Below are positions 54,143-62,568 of a stretch of 64,000 bases of DNA, piece by piece (positions within the stretch are counted from its first letter, which is position 1; each line of letters begins with the position of its first letter). A model generated the notes under the pieces. It saw only the letters and a program-made list of their open reading frames with translations. It made no database searches and was not told the DNA's origin. The position numbers and the translations under genes were made by a program. The DNA comes from Clostridia bacterium (GTDB lineage Bacteria > Bacillota_A > Clostridia > Oscillospirales > CAG-272), in assembly GCA_017452945.1 (NCBI GenBank), contig JAFTLD010000081.1, forward strand, positions 1 through 64,000, written 5' to 3'.

Positions 54143-54257
54143 AAGCGTTTTTCGCTCAAGATCCTTCGCAGCGCATTTTTCTGCTGTCATTCTCGAGCGC
54201 AGCGAAGAATCTTGCAGAAAAATGCTTGCTTGAGGATGACAGAGCGAAAAAACGCTT
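54143..54257. repeat. Complex hairpin element between miaB and the ylbF-like gene
   Basis: The outer arms AAGCGTTTTTCGCTC (54143-54157) and 54242-54257 are complementary, and the inner arms GCATTTTTCTGC (54173-54184) and GCAGAAAAATGC (54214-54225) are perfectly so. The centre contains TGTCATTCTCGAGCGCAG followed by CGAAGAATCTT, resembling a repeat scattered in many bacterial genomes. Probably a MITE/REP-type unit that could also end some miaB transcripts. Confidence 0.7.
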
Positions 54258-54299
54258 TTTGAGAATTGATTGAAATAAAAAGAAAAGAGGATAAAAATC

Positions 54300-54692
54300 A
54301 TGGAAATTTTTGAACTGGCAGCACAGCTTGGCAAGGTGCTCAAAGAGGATGAAAGACTGGTACGCATGGCAAAGGCTAAGGAAGCGTACGAAAACGATAT
54401 GGATCTGCGCACCTTAATGCGTGAATATCAGGTACAGCAGATCGCGCTGGAAAAAACGGCGGGTCAGAAGGACGTGGAGGCAAGATTTTTGGAAATGATC
54501 CAGAACCGCATCAACGAGCTTTATGATCAGATCGTGGCTCACCCCGTATACGTGGAGCTGGAGGCTGCGCAGAACGAGGTTAATACGCTTATGAATGCGG
54601 TCAACAATACCATTATGTTTGAGATCACGGGTGAAATGCCTTCATCTTGCACCCACGATTGTTCTACTTGCGGCGGAGGCTGCAGCCACTAA
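54300..54692 (+). CDS. YlbF/YmcA-family protein with Cys-rich C-terminus
   Basis: The 130-residue helical protein belongs to the com_ylbF family (MEIFELAAQLGKVLKEDERLVRMAKAKEAYE... is the usual start). In Bacillus, YlbF, YmcA and YaaT form a complex that tunes RNase Y mRNA processing and binds iron-sulfur clusters. The tail here, CTHDCSTCGGGCSH, has four Cys and two His and could hold a metal or cluster. It is placed just ahead of mutS as in many Clostridia. An AGAGGAT ribosome binding site is present. Confidence 0.88.
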   Translation: MEIFELAAQLGKVLKEDERLVRMAKAKEAYENDMDLRTLMREYQVQQIALEKTAGQKDVEARFLEMIQNRINELYDQIVAHPVYVELEAAQNEVNTLMNAVNNTIMFEITGEMPSSCTHDCSTCGGGCSH

Positions 54693-54715
54693 ACGAAAGA
54701 AGTGAGGATAAGACC

Positions 54716-57301
54716 ATGACTCCTATGATGGAGCAATATTTCGAGGTCAAAAATAAATACAAGGATCATTTACTGTTTTACCGCCTTGGCGACTTTTACG
54801 AGATGTTCTTTGACGATGCCATTACCGCCTCGCGTGAGTTGGAGCTGACGCTGACAGGCAGAGATTGCGGAGAAGCGGAGCGCGCACCCATGTGCGGTGT
54901 GCCGTTCCATTCGGCAGAAGGGTACATAGGCAGACTGATCGCCAAGGGCTATAAGGTGGCGATTTGCGAGCAGGTGGAGGATCCCGCCACCGCAAAGGGC
55001 TTGGTCAAGCGTGACGTGGTGCGTGTGGTAACGCCCGGTACGGTCATTGAGAGCGCGCTGCTCTCGGAGCAGAAGAATAACTATCTTTGCGCCATTTACG
55101 TGGGTGAATACGCCATCGGTGTGTGCTTTGCGGACGTTTCCACAGCACAGATCTGTGCGACGTCGTTTGACGGTGAACAGGCAGAAACAAGACTGTGCAA
55201 CGAGCTTGCAACCTATGCGCCGCGTGAGGTGATCGCCAATCTTTCCCGCAAAGCGTTTCCCGAAACCGCTGCGTTTATAACAGACCGCCTGAATGCCGTG
55301 CTTGGCGATAATCAGCCGGGCAGATTTGAATATGCCGATGCGCTGGAGAGAGTCAAGGAGAGATTTGGCGAGAGCGTCAAGACGCGCGATGCAGCGGATA
55401 AGCCTTTGATCTGTGCTGTCGGTGCACTGATCGATTACATTTATGAAACGCAAAAGACCGAAACGCCTTATCTCAAGGAGCTGCAGGTCTATTCGGACGG
55501 ACAGTATCTGGAGATGGACGCCAACACGCGCCGCAACTTGGAGCTGACAGAAACAATGCGTCAAAAAGAAAAGAAGGGCTCTTTGCTCTGGGTGCTGGAC
55601 AAGACCAAGACCTCGCCCGGTGCAAGACTTTTGCGCAGCTGGGTAGAGCATCCGCTTCTTTCGGTAGGCACCATCTCCAGGCGACAGAGCGCAGTGGACG
55701 AGCTGTTTGGTAACTTCATGCTGCGCGAGGAGCTTTCCGAGCTGCTGGCAGGCGTGCTTGATTTAGAGAGATTGATGACCCGTATCGTGTACGGTACGGC
55801 TAATGCCAAGGATTTGCGCGCTGTTGCCAACACCGCGTCCGTGTTGCCCGAGGTCAAAAAGCTTTTGCAGACCTGCAAGAGTGAGGAGCTTTCCGCTATC
55901 TGTCGTGAGCTGGATCTCTTGGAGGATATTTGCGCAAAGATCAACGCAGGCATTTGCGAGGAACCGCCCTTTTCGGTGCGTGACGGCGGCATGATTGCCG
56001 ATGGCTACAGCGCCGAGGTAGACGAGCTGCGCACCATTATGCGTGACGGCAAGCATTGGGTCGAGCAGACCGCTGCTGCCGAGCGAGAGCGCACGGGAAT
56101 CAAGACGCTGAAGGTTGGCTACAACAAAGTGTTCGGTTACTATATTGAGGTCAGCAAATCCTTTATAGATCAGGTGCCGGCGCACTATATCCGCAAGCAG
56201 ACCTTAGTGGGAGGTGAGCGCTACATCACCGATGAGCTCAAGGAAATGGAAGCCAAGATCCTGGGCGCGGGGGACCGTGTATGTGCTTTGGAATATGAGC
56301 TGTTCCAAGAGATTCGCGCATACGTGGCACAAAACAGTGAGCGTGTGCAGAAAACCGCTGCGCTGCTTGCCAAGACCGACGTATATTTATCACTTGCCAC
56401 TGTGGCAGCACGCAACAAGTACGTGCGTCCCGAGGTGGATACGAGTGACGTGATAGAAATCAAGGATGGCCGCCATCCGGTGGTCGAGCAATTCGTCAAG
56501 GACACGTATTTCGTGCCGAACGATGCGCATTTGGATACCAAGAATAACCGTTTGATGCTGATCACGGGCCCCAACATGGCCGGTAAGTCTACTTATATGC
56601 GACAGGTGGCGCTGATCACGCTGATGGCGCAGATCGGCAGCTTTGTACCTGCAAACGAGGCACGCATTGGCATTGTGGATAAGATCTTTACCCGTGTGGG
56701 AGCATCGGATGACTTGGCTTCGGGACAATCTACCTTTATGCTGGAGATGACCGAGGTGGCATATATTCTGCAAAATGCTACGCAAAAGAGTCTGATTATT
56801 TATGACGAGGTTGGCCGCGGTACCTCTACCTTTGACGGCATGAGCATCGCGCGTGCCATTGTGGAGTATACGCACAGCCGCCGCATCGGTGCAAAGACCT
56901 TGTTTGCTACACACTATCATGAGCTGACCGTTATGGAGCAGGAGTTTGAGGGTGTGGTCAACTACAATATTGCCGCGAAAAAGCGCGGTGACAGCATTAC
57001 TTTTTTGCGCAAGATCGTGCGCGGCTCTACCGACGACAGCTACGGCATTGAGGTTGCCAAGCTGGCAGGCTTGCCGAATGACGTGATCAAGCGCGCCAAG
57101 CAGGTGCTGCTCTCGGTTGAGCAGACCGCCAAGGCGCTCAGTACGGCCGAGCCTGCACAAAAGAAGGAGAGCGACGAGATCACCATCGAGGATCAGATCA
57201 ACGACCAGGTGATCGAACAGCTCAAAAACGTGGATATCAACACGCTCTCGCCCTATGAGTGCATGACGCTTTTGTTTGATATCAAAAAAAGATTGATTTA
57301 A
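54716..57301 (+). CDS. mutS: DNA mismatch repair protein MutS
   Basis: The 861-residue protein recognises mismatches. The N-terminal mismatch-binding motif GDFYEMF (the stacking Phe and Glu) is in the first 40 residues. A connector/lever region with ENNYLCAIYV-like and clamp segments follows, and the C-terminal ATPase has Walker A GPNMAGKSTYMRQ, DDLASGQSTFMLEM, Walker B-like LIIYDEVGRGTSTFDG and the ATHYHEL switch. The start is ATG 54716 after GAGGATAAG; the longer frame runs into ylbF. mutL follows after ten bases. Confidence 0.97.
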   Translation: MTPMMEQYFEVKNKYKDHLLFYRLGDFYEMFFDDAITASRELELTLTGRDCGEAERAPMCGVPFHSAEGYIGRLIAKGYKVAICEQVEDPATAKGLVKRDVVRVVTPGTVIESALLSEQKNNYLCAIYVGEYAIGVCFADVSTAQICATSFDGEQAETRLCNELATYAPREVIANLSRKAFPETAAFITDRLNAVLGDNQPGRFEYADALERVKERFGESVKTRDAADKPLICAVGALIDYIYETQKTETPYLKELQVYSDGQYLEMDANTRRNLELTETMRQKEKKGSLLWVLDKTKTSPGARLLRSWVEHPLLSVGTISRRQSAVDELFGNFMLREELSELLAGVLDLERLMTRIVYGTANAKDLRAVANTASVLPEVKKLLQTCKSEELSAICRELDLLEDICAKINAGICEEPPFSVRDGGMIADGYSAEVDELRTIMRDGKHWVEQTAAAERERTGIKTLKVGYNKVFGYYIEVSKSFIDQVPAHYIRKQTLVGGERYITDELKEMEAKILGAGDRVCALEYELFQEIRAYVAQNSERVQKTAALLAKTDVYLSLATVAARNKYVRPEVDTSDVIEIKDGRHPVVEQFVKDTYFVPNDAHLDTKNNRLMLITGPNMAGKSTYMRQVALITLMAQIGSFVPANEARIGIVDKIFTRVGASDDLASGQSTFMLEMTEVAYILQNATQKSLIIYDEVGRGTSTFDGMSIARAIVEYTHSRRIGAKTLFATHYHELTVMEQEFEGVVNYNIAAKKRGDSITFLRKIVRGSTDDSYGIEVAKLAGLPNDVIKRAKQVLLSVEQTAKALSTAEPAQKKESDEITIEDQINDQVIEQLKNVDINTLSPYECMTLLFDIKKRLI

Positions 57302-57311
57302 TGGAGTAAGT

Positions 57312-59315
57312 ATGGGTAAGATCAACGTGCTTTCCTTTGAGGTCGCCAACCTGATCGCTGCCGGTGAGGTGGTGGACAGGCCGGCATCGGCTATCAAGGA
57401 AATGATGGAAAATGCAATAGACGCAGGGGCGACACGCATCACCGTGGAGATTCAGAACGGCGGCGTGACCTTTATGCGCGTGTCGGATAACGGACACGGC
57501 ATGCCGCCCGAGGATCTGCCCATGGCAATACGCAGACACGCGACCAGTAAGATCAGCGAGGCAGAGGATCTGGACGGTATTGCCACGCTGGGATTCCGCG
57601 GTGAGGCATTGGCTGCCATTGCGGCAGTTTCGCGCCTTCGCATTCTGTCCAAAACGCCCGACGCTGCGCTTGGCGCGCAAATGGACGTTGTGTGCGGTGA
57701 GATCGTGGACATTACCGAGCGCGGTTGTGCGGTCGGCACGACGGTCATCGCAGAGGACTTGTTTGCCAACGTGCCTGCCCGCCGAAAATTTCTCAAGCGT
57801 GACGTCACAGAGGCTATGGCCGTGAGTGCCAACGTGGAAAAAATCGCCCTCTCACATCCCGAGATTGCCTTTCGTTTGATCATTGACGGAAACGTCAAGC
57901 TGGAAACAGCCGGGGACGGTAGCTTGAAAAGTGCTATCTGGTCGGTGTTCGGTAAGGATTTCGCTACGAGATTGATTGAAGTGAACGGAGAATATGACGG
58001 CATTGCCGTCAAGGGATTTATCGGCCGTCCCGATAACGTGCGCCCCAACCGCAATTATCAGAATTTCTTTATCAATTCCCGCTATATCAAGAGTAAAACG
58101 GCCAGCGCAGCCATTGAGCAGGCGTTTACTTCATACTGCGCTCCCGAAAAGTTCCCGTGCTGCGTGTTGTTTATTGAGCTGAACCCTATGCGCGTGGACG
58201 TCAACGTGCATCCTGCCAAGCTGGAGGTCAAGTTTACCAACGAAAAGCCGGTCTTTGAGAGCGTGTATTACGCGGTCAGACAAGCGCTTGAACAAAATAC
58301 CGCACGCCCCGAGCTGCAGATCCCCAAGCAAAAGCCGTCGGTTTCGGATGCTTTTACTTCGGTTGAGCGCGGTGAGTCGCTGAAAAAGCGGCAGATCAGT
58401 ATGGATACTGCTGCAGCGGCTGCAACCACTCCCGCAAAGCCCCAAAAGGGACAAGCCTGGGAGCATCTGAGCGCACAAGAGTACGTGGAGCAATACATTC
58501 AGGGCAAAAAGCCCGAAAAACAGGCCTCCGCTCCGACATTCGTAGGGGCCGACGTCTCCGACGGCCCGAAAGCCGTTGCACCGATATCCGTAGGGGCCGA
58601 CGTCCCCGACGGCCCGAAAACCGCCGCAGCGACATCCGTAGGGGCCGGTGTCCCTGACGGTCCGCAAGACATTGCAACCTCGTGCATCCCTCTGCCCACG
58701 CAGCCCGAGCGAGAGCCCACGCCAACAGCCGAAAAGGGAACCTACCGCTTGGTCGGTCAGGTGTTCAATGCGTATCTGATCGTAGAGATCGGGGAGAGAA
58801 TGCTGCTGATCGATCAGCACGCAGCGCATGAGCGCATTCTGTTTGAGCAGCTCAAGGCCAATATGCATGCCAAGGAGGCCGCCTCGCAGCTGCTGATGCT
58901 GCCTGTTGAGGTTATGATGACCTCGGGTGAGGTGCAAACGCTGGGTGACTTCCGCGCAGAGCTTGAAGCGGTTGGCTTCAGCTTTTCCACAGGCCGCTTT
59001 ACCGTGACCGTGGATGCGATTCCGGTGGGACTTGAAGCGGAGGCTGTTGCGCAAATGCTGCCCGTGATTGCCGAGAGATTGCAAAGCGCAACGGGCAATG
59101 CCTCTTTGACGCGTGATATCGTGTTTGAAAAGGCACTGTATCAGGGCGCATGTAAGGCTGCCATCAAAGCAGGGCGCGTGTACGCTCCCGAGCACCTTTC
59201 CTGGCTTGTCGATAAGCTCATGGAGCTTCCCGATATTACCTATTGTCCGCACGGCAGACCGGTGGCCATGGAAATGAGCAAGAAAAATCTTGACAGACAA
59301 TTTGAAAGATCTTAA
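57312..59315 (+). CDS. mutL: DNA mismatch repair protein MutL with inserted repeat in the linker
   Basis: The 667-residue product has an N-terminal GHKL ATPase (motifs ENAIDAGAT, DNGHGM, TLGFRGEALAAI). A flexible linker is followed by a C-terminal dimerisation/endonuclease domain with the DQHAAHERILFE metal motif and CPHGRP, meaning nicking-type MutL as in other Firmicutes. The linker holds three in-frame 16-residue repeats (residues 408-455; core VGADVPDGPK) encoded by an interspersed DNA repeat. GGAGTAAGT precedes the ATG. Together with mutS it forms the mismatch repair operon. Confidence 0.96.
   Translation: MGKINVLSFEVANLIAAGEVVDRPASAIKEMMENAIDAGATRITVEIQNGGVTFMRVSDNGHGMPPEDLPMAIRRHATSKISEAEDLDGIATLGFRGEALAAIAAVSRLRILSKTPDAALGAQMDVVCGEIVDITERGCAVGTTVIAEDLFANVPARRKFLKRDVTEAMAVSANVEKIALSHPEIAFRLIIDGNVKLETAGDGSLKSAIWSVFGKDFATRLIEVNGEYDGIAVKGFIGRPDNVRPNRNYQNFFINSRYIKSKTASAAIEQAFTSYCAPEKFPCCVLFIELNPMRVDVNVHPAKLEVKFTNEKPVFESVYYAVRQALEQNTARPELQIPKQKPSVSDAFTSVERGESLKKRQISMDTAAAAATTPAKPQKGQAWEHLSAQEYVEQYIQGKKPEKQASAPTFVGADVSDGPKAVAPISVGADVPDGPKTAAATSVGAGVPDGPQDIATSCIPLPTQPEREPTPTAEKGTYRLVGQVFNAYLIVEIGERMLLIDQHAAHERILFEQLKANMHAKEAASQLLMLPVEVMMTSGEVQTLGDFRAELEAVGFSFSTGRFTVTVDAIPVGLEAEAVAQMLPVIAERLQSATGNASLTRDIVFEKALYQGACKAAIKAGRVYAPEHLSWLVDKLMELPDITYCPHGRPVAMEMSKKNLDRQFERS
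58533..58676 (+). repeat. Three 48-bp direct repeats inside the mutL linker
   Basis: Units 58533-58580, 58581-58628 and 58629-58676 share the core GTAGGGGCCGACGT-CC followed by GACGGCCCG, with a few substitutions in the third. The length of 48 bases keeps the frame. The core matches the intergenic repeat pair at 51218-51320. Confidence 0.85.
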
Positions 59316-59376
59316 ATAATATCAATAACAGGCGGCATCCTGTACTGATGCTTGCCGAAGAAAGGAACACAGCATT

Positions 59377-60513
59377 ATGTTCGAACTGAAGAAACAAGAG
59401 GGAAGAGCGCGCAGAGGCGTGCTGCACACCCCTCATGGCGATATCCAAACGCCGGTATTTATGAACGTGGGTACCTGTGCCGCTATCAAGGGCGGCGTAT
59501 CTACCGTGGAGCTCAAGACCATTGACTGTCAGGTTGAGCTCTCCAACACCTACCATCTGCACATCCGTCCCGGTGACAAGCTGATCCACGATATGGGCGG
59601 TTTGCACAAGTTCATGAACTGGGACAGACCGATCCTGACCGACTCGGGCGGATTCCAGGTCTTTTCCTTGTCCTCCTTGCGTAAGATCAAGGAAGAGGGT
59701 GTGTACTTTGCCTCGCACATCGACGGCAAGCGTATTTTTATGGGTCCCGAGGAGAGCATGCAGATCCAATCCAATCTTGCCTCCACCATAGCCATGGCGT
59801 TTGACGAGTGCGTGGAAAACCCCGCAACCTACGAATACGTCAAGCAATCCTCCGAGCGCACCATTCGTTGGCTGGCACGCTGCAAGGCAGAGATGCAGCG
59901 ACTCAACAGCCTGCCCGAAACCATCAACAAGCAGCAGATGCTGTTTGGCATCAATCAGGGCGGCACGTACGAGGATCTGCGAATTGATAACATGCAGCGC
60001 ATTGCAGAGCTTGATCTGGACGGATACGCCATCGGCGGTCTTGCCGTAGGCGAGAGTACCGAGGATATGTACCGCATCATTGATGCGGTCGAGCCGCATA
60101 TGCCCAAGCATAAGCCCAGATACCTCATGGGCGTCGGCACGCCGTGTAACATCATCGAGGCGGTGCATCTGGGCGTTGACTTCTTTGACTGCGTCATGCC
60201 CTCGCGTAACGCCCGTCACGGTACGCTGTTTACCTGGGAGGGCAAGATGAGCGTGCTGAATGAGAAGTATGCACGTGACCCGCGTCCGATCGGTGTGACC
60301 TGCGACTGTCCCACCTGTCAGAACTACAGCCGTTCCTATATCCGTCACCTGATCAAGGCCAAGGAATCGCTTGGTATGCGCCTTGCCGTGCAGCATAACC
60401 TGTATTTCTACAATCAGCTCACGCGCCGCATCCGTGAGGCACTGGACGAGGGCAGATTTGAAGAATTTTATCAAAGATATCATATTGCTCTTGGCGAAAG
60501 GAATCCCGACTGA
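59377..60513 (+). CDS. tgt: Queuine tRNA-ribosyltransferase (tRNA-guanine transglycosylase)
   Basis: The 378-residue TIM-barrel enzyme swaps guanine-34 for preQ1 in Asp, Asn, His and Tyr tRNAs. Substrate-site DSGGFQVFSL, nucleophile region GVDFFDCVMPSRNARHG, and the zinc site CDCPTCQNYSRSYIRHL (three Cys and a His) are all intact. AAAGGAAC lies before the ATG. It overlaps the next gene by one base (TGATG). No queuosine biosynthesis or transport gene is nearby. Confidence 0.97.
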   Translation: MFELKKQEGRARRGVLHTPHGDIQTPVFMNVGTCAAIKGGVSTVELKTIDCQVELSNTYHLHIRPGDKLIHDMGGLHKFMNWDRPILTDSGGFQVFSLSSLRKIKEEGVYFASHIDGKRIFMGPEESMQIQSNLASTIAMAFDECVENPATYEYVKQSSERTIRWLARCKAEMQRLNSLPETINKQQMLFGINQGGTYEDLRIDNMQRIAELDLDGYAIGGLAVGESTEDMYRIIDAVEPHMPKHKPRYLMGVGTPCNIIEAVHLGVDFFDCVMPSRNARHGTLFTWEGKMSVLNEKYARDPRPIGVTCDCPTCQNYSRSYIRHLIKAKESLGMRLAVQHNLYFYNQLTRRIREALDEGRFEEFYQRYHIALGERNPD

Positions 60514-61172
60514 TGATCCGTGCAGTCATTTTTGACAAGGACGGCACGCTGCACGATACCGAAAAGGTATATCACTGTGCGTGGCGCGCGGCAGCTGAGC
60601 AGATGGGCGTGCCAAACATTATGGAGTTCGTGGCTATCTGCACGGGCACCAATTTCACCAGAACTGCCGAGTTGTGGCAAGAGTTTTACGGTGACGCCTT
60701 CGCATTCCGTCCCTTCTGGGACTTGCGTAATGAGATTTACGACGGTATGATCGAGCGTGAGAGCGTGCCGATCAAGGCAGGTGCGTACGAGCTGCTCGAC
60801 TACTTAAAGGACAACGGCTATAAGATCGGCCTTGCCACCTCTACCAACGCACCGCGCGTGGAGCGGCATTTGGTGCAATCCGACATGAAAAAATACTTTG
60901 ACGCAGTGGTCACGGGAGATACCGTCACCCGCGGCAAGCCTGCGCCCGATATTTTCCTGATCGCAGCCGAGCGATTGGGCGTCGATCCTGCCGAATGCAT
61001 GGGCGTGGAGGATTCGTTCAACGGTGTGCGTGCGGTTAAGGCTGCGGGCATGTATACGGTCATGGCACCCGATATGATCGCTCCGACACAAGAGATTTTA
61101 TCGGTTGCAGACGCCTGTGTGGAGGATCTGCGACAGATTATTCCGATATTAAACAACATGAAAGGAAACTAA
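60513..61172 (+). CDS. HAD-superfamily hydrolase, beta-phosphoglucomutase/phosphatase-like
   Basis: The 219-residue cytoplasmic protein is of subfamily IA. Motif I FDKDGTLHDTEKVY with the nucleophile Asp, a helical cap (about 15-85), motif II ATSTNAPR, motif III Lys in TRGKPAPDIFL and motif IV GVEDSFNGVRAVKAAG. It is typical of sugar-phosphate phosphatases or beta-phosphoglucomutase-like enzymes; the substrate cannot be predicted from these motifs. Translation is coupled to tgt. Confidence 0.9.
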   Translation: MIRAVIFDKDGTLHDTEKVYHCAWRAAAEQMGVPNIMEFVAICTGTNFTRTAELWQEFYGDAFAFRPFWDLRNEIYDGMIERESVPIKAGAYELLDYLKDNGYKIGLATSTNAPRVERHLVQSDMKKYFDAVVTGDTVTRGKPAPDIFLIAAERLGVDPAECMGVEDSFNGVRAVKAAGMYTVMAPDMIAPTQEILSVADACVEDLRQIIPILNNMKGN

Positions 61173-61176
61173 GATC

Positions 61177-62556
61177 ATGATTGAAAAAAGACTTGCCGAG
61201 GAGATCCTTGGTATCGCGCTCTCCGGAGGCGGTGATTTTGCCGAGATCTACCAGGAACTGACGCAAAACGGCAATATCCGTATGGTGGACGGCAAAATTG
61301 AAGCCATTGGCGATAACGTGCTTTCCGGTGTGGGTATCCGTACCTTTATCGGCACGCAGACCGTTTATGCCACCACAACTGACATTACAAGAGAGGGACT
61401 GATTCGTTGTGCAAAGTCGGTTGCAGAAGCGGTCGGACAGGTCAAGGGAGCCATCTCCTTGCATCTTTGCGAGCGTATTTTCCCCAATATCCATCCTGTT
61501 ACCACCGTACCCGCAAGTGCGGACATGAAGCATAAGATCGATCTGCTCAAGTTGGCATGCAACACCGCAAAGGACTACGATCAGAGCATCGTACAGGTTG
61601 CCGGTACGCTTCTGATGGTGGATCACTCGATCTTGGTTGCAAACTCCGAAGGACTTTATACTACCGACAGACATATCCGTACCCGTATGGCAGTCAATGC
61701 CGTTGCATCCAACGGACACGAGAACCAGTCCGGCTCCTGTGCACCCGGTCGCGGTATGGGACTTGAGGTGTTTGATCTGTTTTGCCCCGAGGACATCGGC
61801 CGCGAGGCAGCAAGACAGGCAGTTGTCAACCTGAATGCAAGCTATTGCCCCGCGGGCAAGATGACGGTTGCCATTGAAAACGGCTTTGGCGGTGTCATTT
61901 TCCACGAGGCTTGCGGACACTCACTTGAGGCTACCTCTGTTGCCATCGGTGCTTCGCAGATGGCAGGTAAGCTCGGTCAGATGATCGCCAACCCCAAAGT
62001 AACCGCCATCGACGACGGTACCATCCCGAACGCATGGGGCTCTGTCAATATTGACGATGAGGGTCACCCCACACAGCGCAACGTACTGATTGAGAACGGT
62101 GTGCTTAAGAGCTATATGGTAGACCGTCTGGGCTCTCGCCGTATGGGTCTGCCCATGACGGGCAACAGCCGCAGACAGGGCTACGAATACGAGCCTACCA
62201 GCCGTATGACCAACACCTTTATCGATAACGGCCCCGATAAGAATGAGGATATTATCGCATCCATCGAATACGGTCTGTACGCAAAAGAAATGGGCGGCGG
62301 TTCGGTCAATCCTTTGACCGGTGCGTTCAACTTCTCGGTTCGCGAGGGCTATATCGTACGCAACGGTAAGATCTGTGAGGCGGTACGCGGTGCATCGCTG
62401 ATCGGTACGGGCTCTCAGATCCTCAAGGATATCGACATGGTCGGTCAGAATCTGGCAACCGGACAGGGCATGTGCGGCTCTTCCAGCGGCAGCGTACCCA
62501 CCGACGTAGGACAGCCCCTGATCCGTGTATCCGAAATCACGGTCGGCGGCAGATGA
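61177..62556 (+). CDS. tldD: TldD-type zinc metalloprotease
   Basis: The 459-residue subunit carries the TldD active-site motif HEACGHSLEA (HExxxH) near residue 248, with GHPTQRNVLIENGVLKSYMVDR and TGNSRRQGYEYEPTSRMTNTF as further family blocks. In E. coli TldD/TldE heterodimers degrade unfolded peptides and trim microcin B17 and CcdA. AAAGGAAAC precedes the ATG. It is followed by its partner after 12 bases. Confidence 0.96.
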   Translation: MIEKRLAEEILGIALSGGGDFAEIYQELTQNGNIRMVDGKIEAIGDNVLSGVGIRTFIGTQTVYATTTDITREGLIRCAKSVAEAVGQVKGAISLHLCERIFPNIHPVTTVPASADMKHKIDLLKLACNTAKDYDQSIVQVAGTLLMVDHSILVANSEGLYTTDRHIRTRMAVNAVASNGHENQSGSCAPGRGMGLEVFDLFCPEDIGREAARQAVVNLNASYCPAGKMTVAIENGFGGVIFHEACGHSLEATSVAIGASQMAGKLGQMIANPKVTAIDDGTIPNAWGSVNIDDEGHPTQRNVLIENGVLKSYMVDRLGSRRMGLPMTGNSRRQGYEYEPTSRMTNTFIDNGPDKNEDIIASIEYGLYAKEMGGGSVNPLTGAFNFSVREGYIVRNGKICEAVRGASLIGTGSQILKDIDMVGQNLATGQGMCGSSSGSVPTDVGQPLIRVSEITVGGR

Positions 62557-62568
62557 TAGGAGGCAGAT

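Noticed and set aside
58533..58676. Sequencing or assembly error in mutL
   Set aside because: The three units differ at several positions, keep frame, and both flanking MutL domains are intact.
59316..59376. Possible preQ1 riboswitch ahead of tgt
   Set aside because: Only a weak, imperfect hairpin (GGCGGCATC with GATGCTTGCC) is seen, with no preQ1 aptamer pattern, and tgt is not a usual target.
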